DNA from: Candidatus Hydrogenedentota bacterium
GTDB taxonomy: Bacteria > Hydrogenedentota > Hydrogenedentia > Hydrogenedentales > SLHB01
Reading direction: 5' to 3'
Assembly: GCA_026387845.1 (NCBI GenBank)
Contig: JAPLKX010000639.1
Location: 1-6,229, forward strand
Length of the DNA: 6,229 nucleotides
Of this stretch, positions 5,682 through 6,229 are shown one piece after another. The notes under the pieces are model-generated. The model made no database searches, was not told where the DNA came from, and saw only the letters and a program-made list of their open reading frames with translations. How positions within the stretch are numbered: the stretch's first letter is position 1; the number at the start of each line of letters is the position of its first letter. The position numbers and the translations under genes are program-made.

Positions 5682-5718
5682 AAAAAAACAAAGGCGCGCA
5701 CATGTCCGCGCGCGCCTT
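5682..5718 (-). terminator. Rho-independent terminator of rnpB, shared with the convergent gene
   Basis: AAGGCGCGC (5691-5699) pairs with GCGCGCCTT (5710-5718) around a 10-nt loop. On the minus strand the stem is followed within 2 nt by a run of seven T (5688-5682), a classical intrinsic terminator 55 nt past the mature 3' end of RNase P RNA. On the plus strand only CCTT follows, so it may be a weaker stop for the gene ending at 5670. A smaller inverted repeat, AGAAGC/GCTTCT (5725-5756), lies between the terminator and rnpB. Confidence 0.85.
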
Positions 5719-5773
5719 CCTTCCAGAAGCTCTCTCTTAACTAAAAAGCCGCTTCTCGCCGGAAAAAAGTTCT

Positions 5774-6168
5774 GAGCAGGCCTGTAAGCCGAGTTCTGTC
5801 TAGGCGCGCCCTAAAGGGCGACATCCCGAGACGGCCATTCCTCTGCGACGTACGTCGCCGTACGCCTGTAGCTTCCAACCCGGGAGCGGAGCGGGCCACT
5901 CCATCGCTCCCCTATTAGGAATTGCTCCGGGCGGGGTTTAGCCAGCCGGGCTGTCTCCAGCCCGCTGGTGCGCTCTTACCGCACCTTTTCACCCTTGCCG
6001 GAGATCGCGCGTCTCCGCGCGCCTCTTAGGCGGTGTCGTTTCTGTGCCACTTTCCGTCGGGTCGCCCCGCCTTCGCGTTACGAAGCGCCCTGCCCTGTGG
6101 AGCTCGGACTTTCCTCGACGAACTTCCAGTTCGCGGCTTTCAGCCCGCCGCGGCCGTCCGGCCTGCTC
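5774..6168 (-). ncRNA. rnpB: RNase P RNA, bacterial class A
   Basis: This is the catalytic RNA that removes 5' leaders from pre-tRNAs, acting with the RnpA protein. At about 395 nt it has the usual length. P1 is the 9-bp pair of 5'-GAGCAGGCC (6168-6160) with the end at 5782-5774; P2 pairs 6158-6152 with 5836-5830. The conserved core GAGGAAAGTCCGAGC lies at 6116-6102 and its partner AGAACTCGGCTTA at 5797-5785; together they form P4 with the conserved bulged U. The segment GGTGCGGTAAGAGCGCACC (5985-5967) matches the P10-P12 region of the E. coli RNA. CCCGGAGCAA and AATAGGGG also align with it. The GGGTTGG of the P15 loop keeps the GGU that pairs with the tRNA CCA end. A -10/-35 pair precedes the 5' end and a T7 terminator follows. 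Confidence 0.97.
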
Positions 6169-6175
6169 AAAACTC

Positions 6176-6204
6176 ATTGTAGCATTCGTAGCCGCCAGCG
6201 TCCA
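6176..6204 (-). promoter_or_regulatory. rnpB promoter
   Basis: Read on the minus strand, TGGACG (6204-6199) and TACAAT (6181-6176) are spaced by exactly 17 bp, matching sigma-70-type boxes at 4/6 and 5/6. Seven bases after the -10 box comes the G that begins P1 of RNase P RNA at 6168, so the predicted transcription start coincides with the mature 5' end. Confidence 0.75.
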
Positions 6205-6209
6205 GCCAG

Positions 6210-6229
6210 CAGTGTAGGCGCGGTCGTCT
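6210..6229. repeat. Partial copy of the foldback-repeat arm, cut by the window edge
   Basis: GTAGGCGCGGTCGTCT (6214-6229) is identical to 1060-1075 in the left arm and to the complement of 1208-1223 in the right arm. The preceding CAGT also matches the outer flank of the right arm, apart from a 2-bp difference. The copy runs off the window. Seen from the rnpB side it lies 5 nt upstream of the -35 box, in the same polarity as the right arm ahead of the sui1-like gene. Confidence 0.75.

Noticed and set aside
5763..5768. T6 run (minus strand) just after rnpB as its terminator
   Set aside because: No stem sits directly in front of it apart from the P1 helix of the RNA itself; the hairpin with T7 at 5682-5718 is far more typical.

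Overview
The window looks like ordinary chromosome from a GC-rich, probably uncultured bacterium. Ribosome-binding sites are clear for most genes (GGAGG or AAGGA types), the RNase P RNA is of the bacterial A type, and the intergenic gaps carry many small palindromic repeats. The SUI1-family gene, the Gfo/Idh/MocA oxidoreductase and the repeat-littered spacers fit PVC-like or Hydrogenedentota-like candidate phyla. That placement is an impression, not something the sequence proves.

Left part (1-1242). A gene running leftward off the window starts at 40, with a strong Shine-Dalgarno site. Divergent from it is a small carboxymuconolactone-decarboxylase/AhpD-like protein (178-489). Next comes a long hairpin (576-611) that can end transcription for a leftward-reading single-[4Fe-4S] ferredoxin (725-913, minus). 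Upstream of the ferredoxin, 1058-1225 is a foldback repeat with perfect 31-bp inverted arms.

Middle (1243-4750). A SUI1/YciH-like translation factor (1243-1617) starts directly after the foldback repeat. Its extended -10 box is so close to the ATG that the mRNA may be leaderless. Then follow three genes on the plus strand with short gaps: a Gfo/Idh/MocA oxidoreductase (1716-2747), 3-dehydroquinate synthase AroB (2796-3914) and a TPR protein (3926-4750). AroB and the TPR gene are only 11 nt apart and are almost surely cotranscribed. AroB keeps every catalytic residue I can place, so it should serve the shikimate pathway.

Right part (4751-6229). A 251-nt spacer holds a compound palindromic repeat and a tandem array of 7-bp units. 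It leads into a 222-residue protein that I cannot assign (5002-5670), which carries a QLELPF motif before a flexible tail. Facing it is the RNase P RNA gene rnpB (5774-6168, minus), with a readable promoter and a hairpin/T7 terminator. The window ends inside another copy of the foldback-repeat arm, upstream of the rnpB promoter.

I see no CRISPR array, defence island, prophage or intact transposon. The most unusual material is in the repeats and promoters around sui1 and rnpB, and in the unassigned 222-residue protein.
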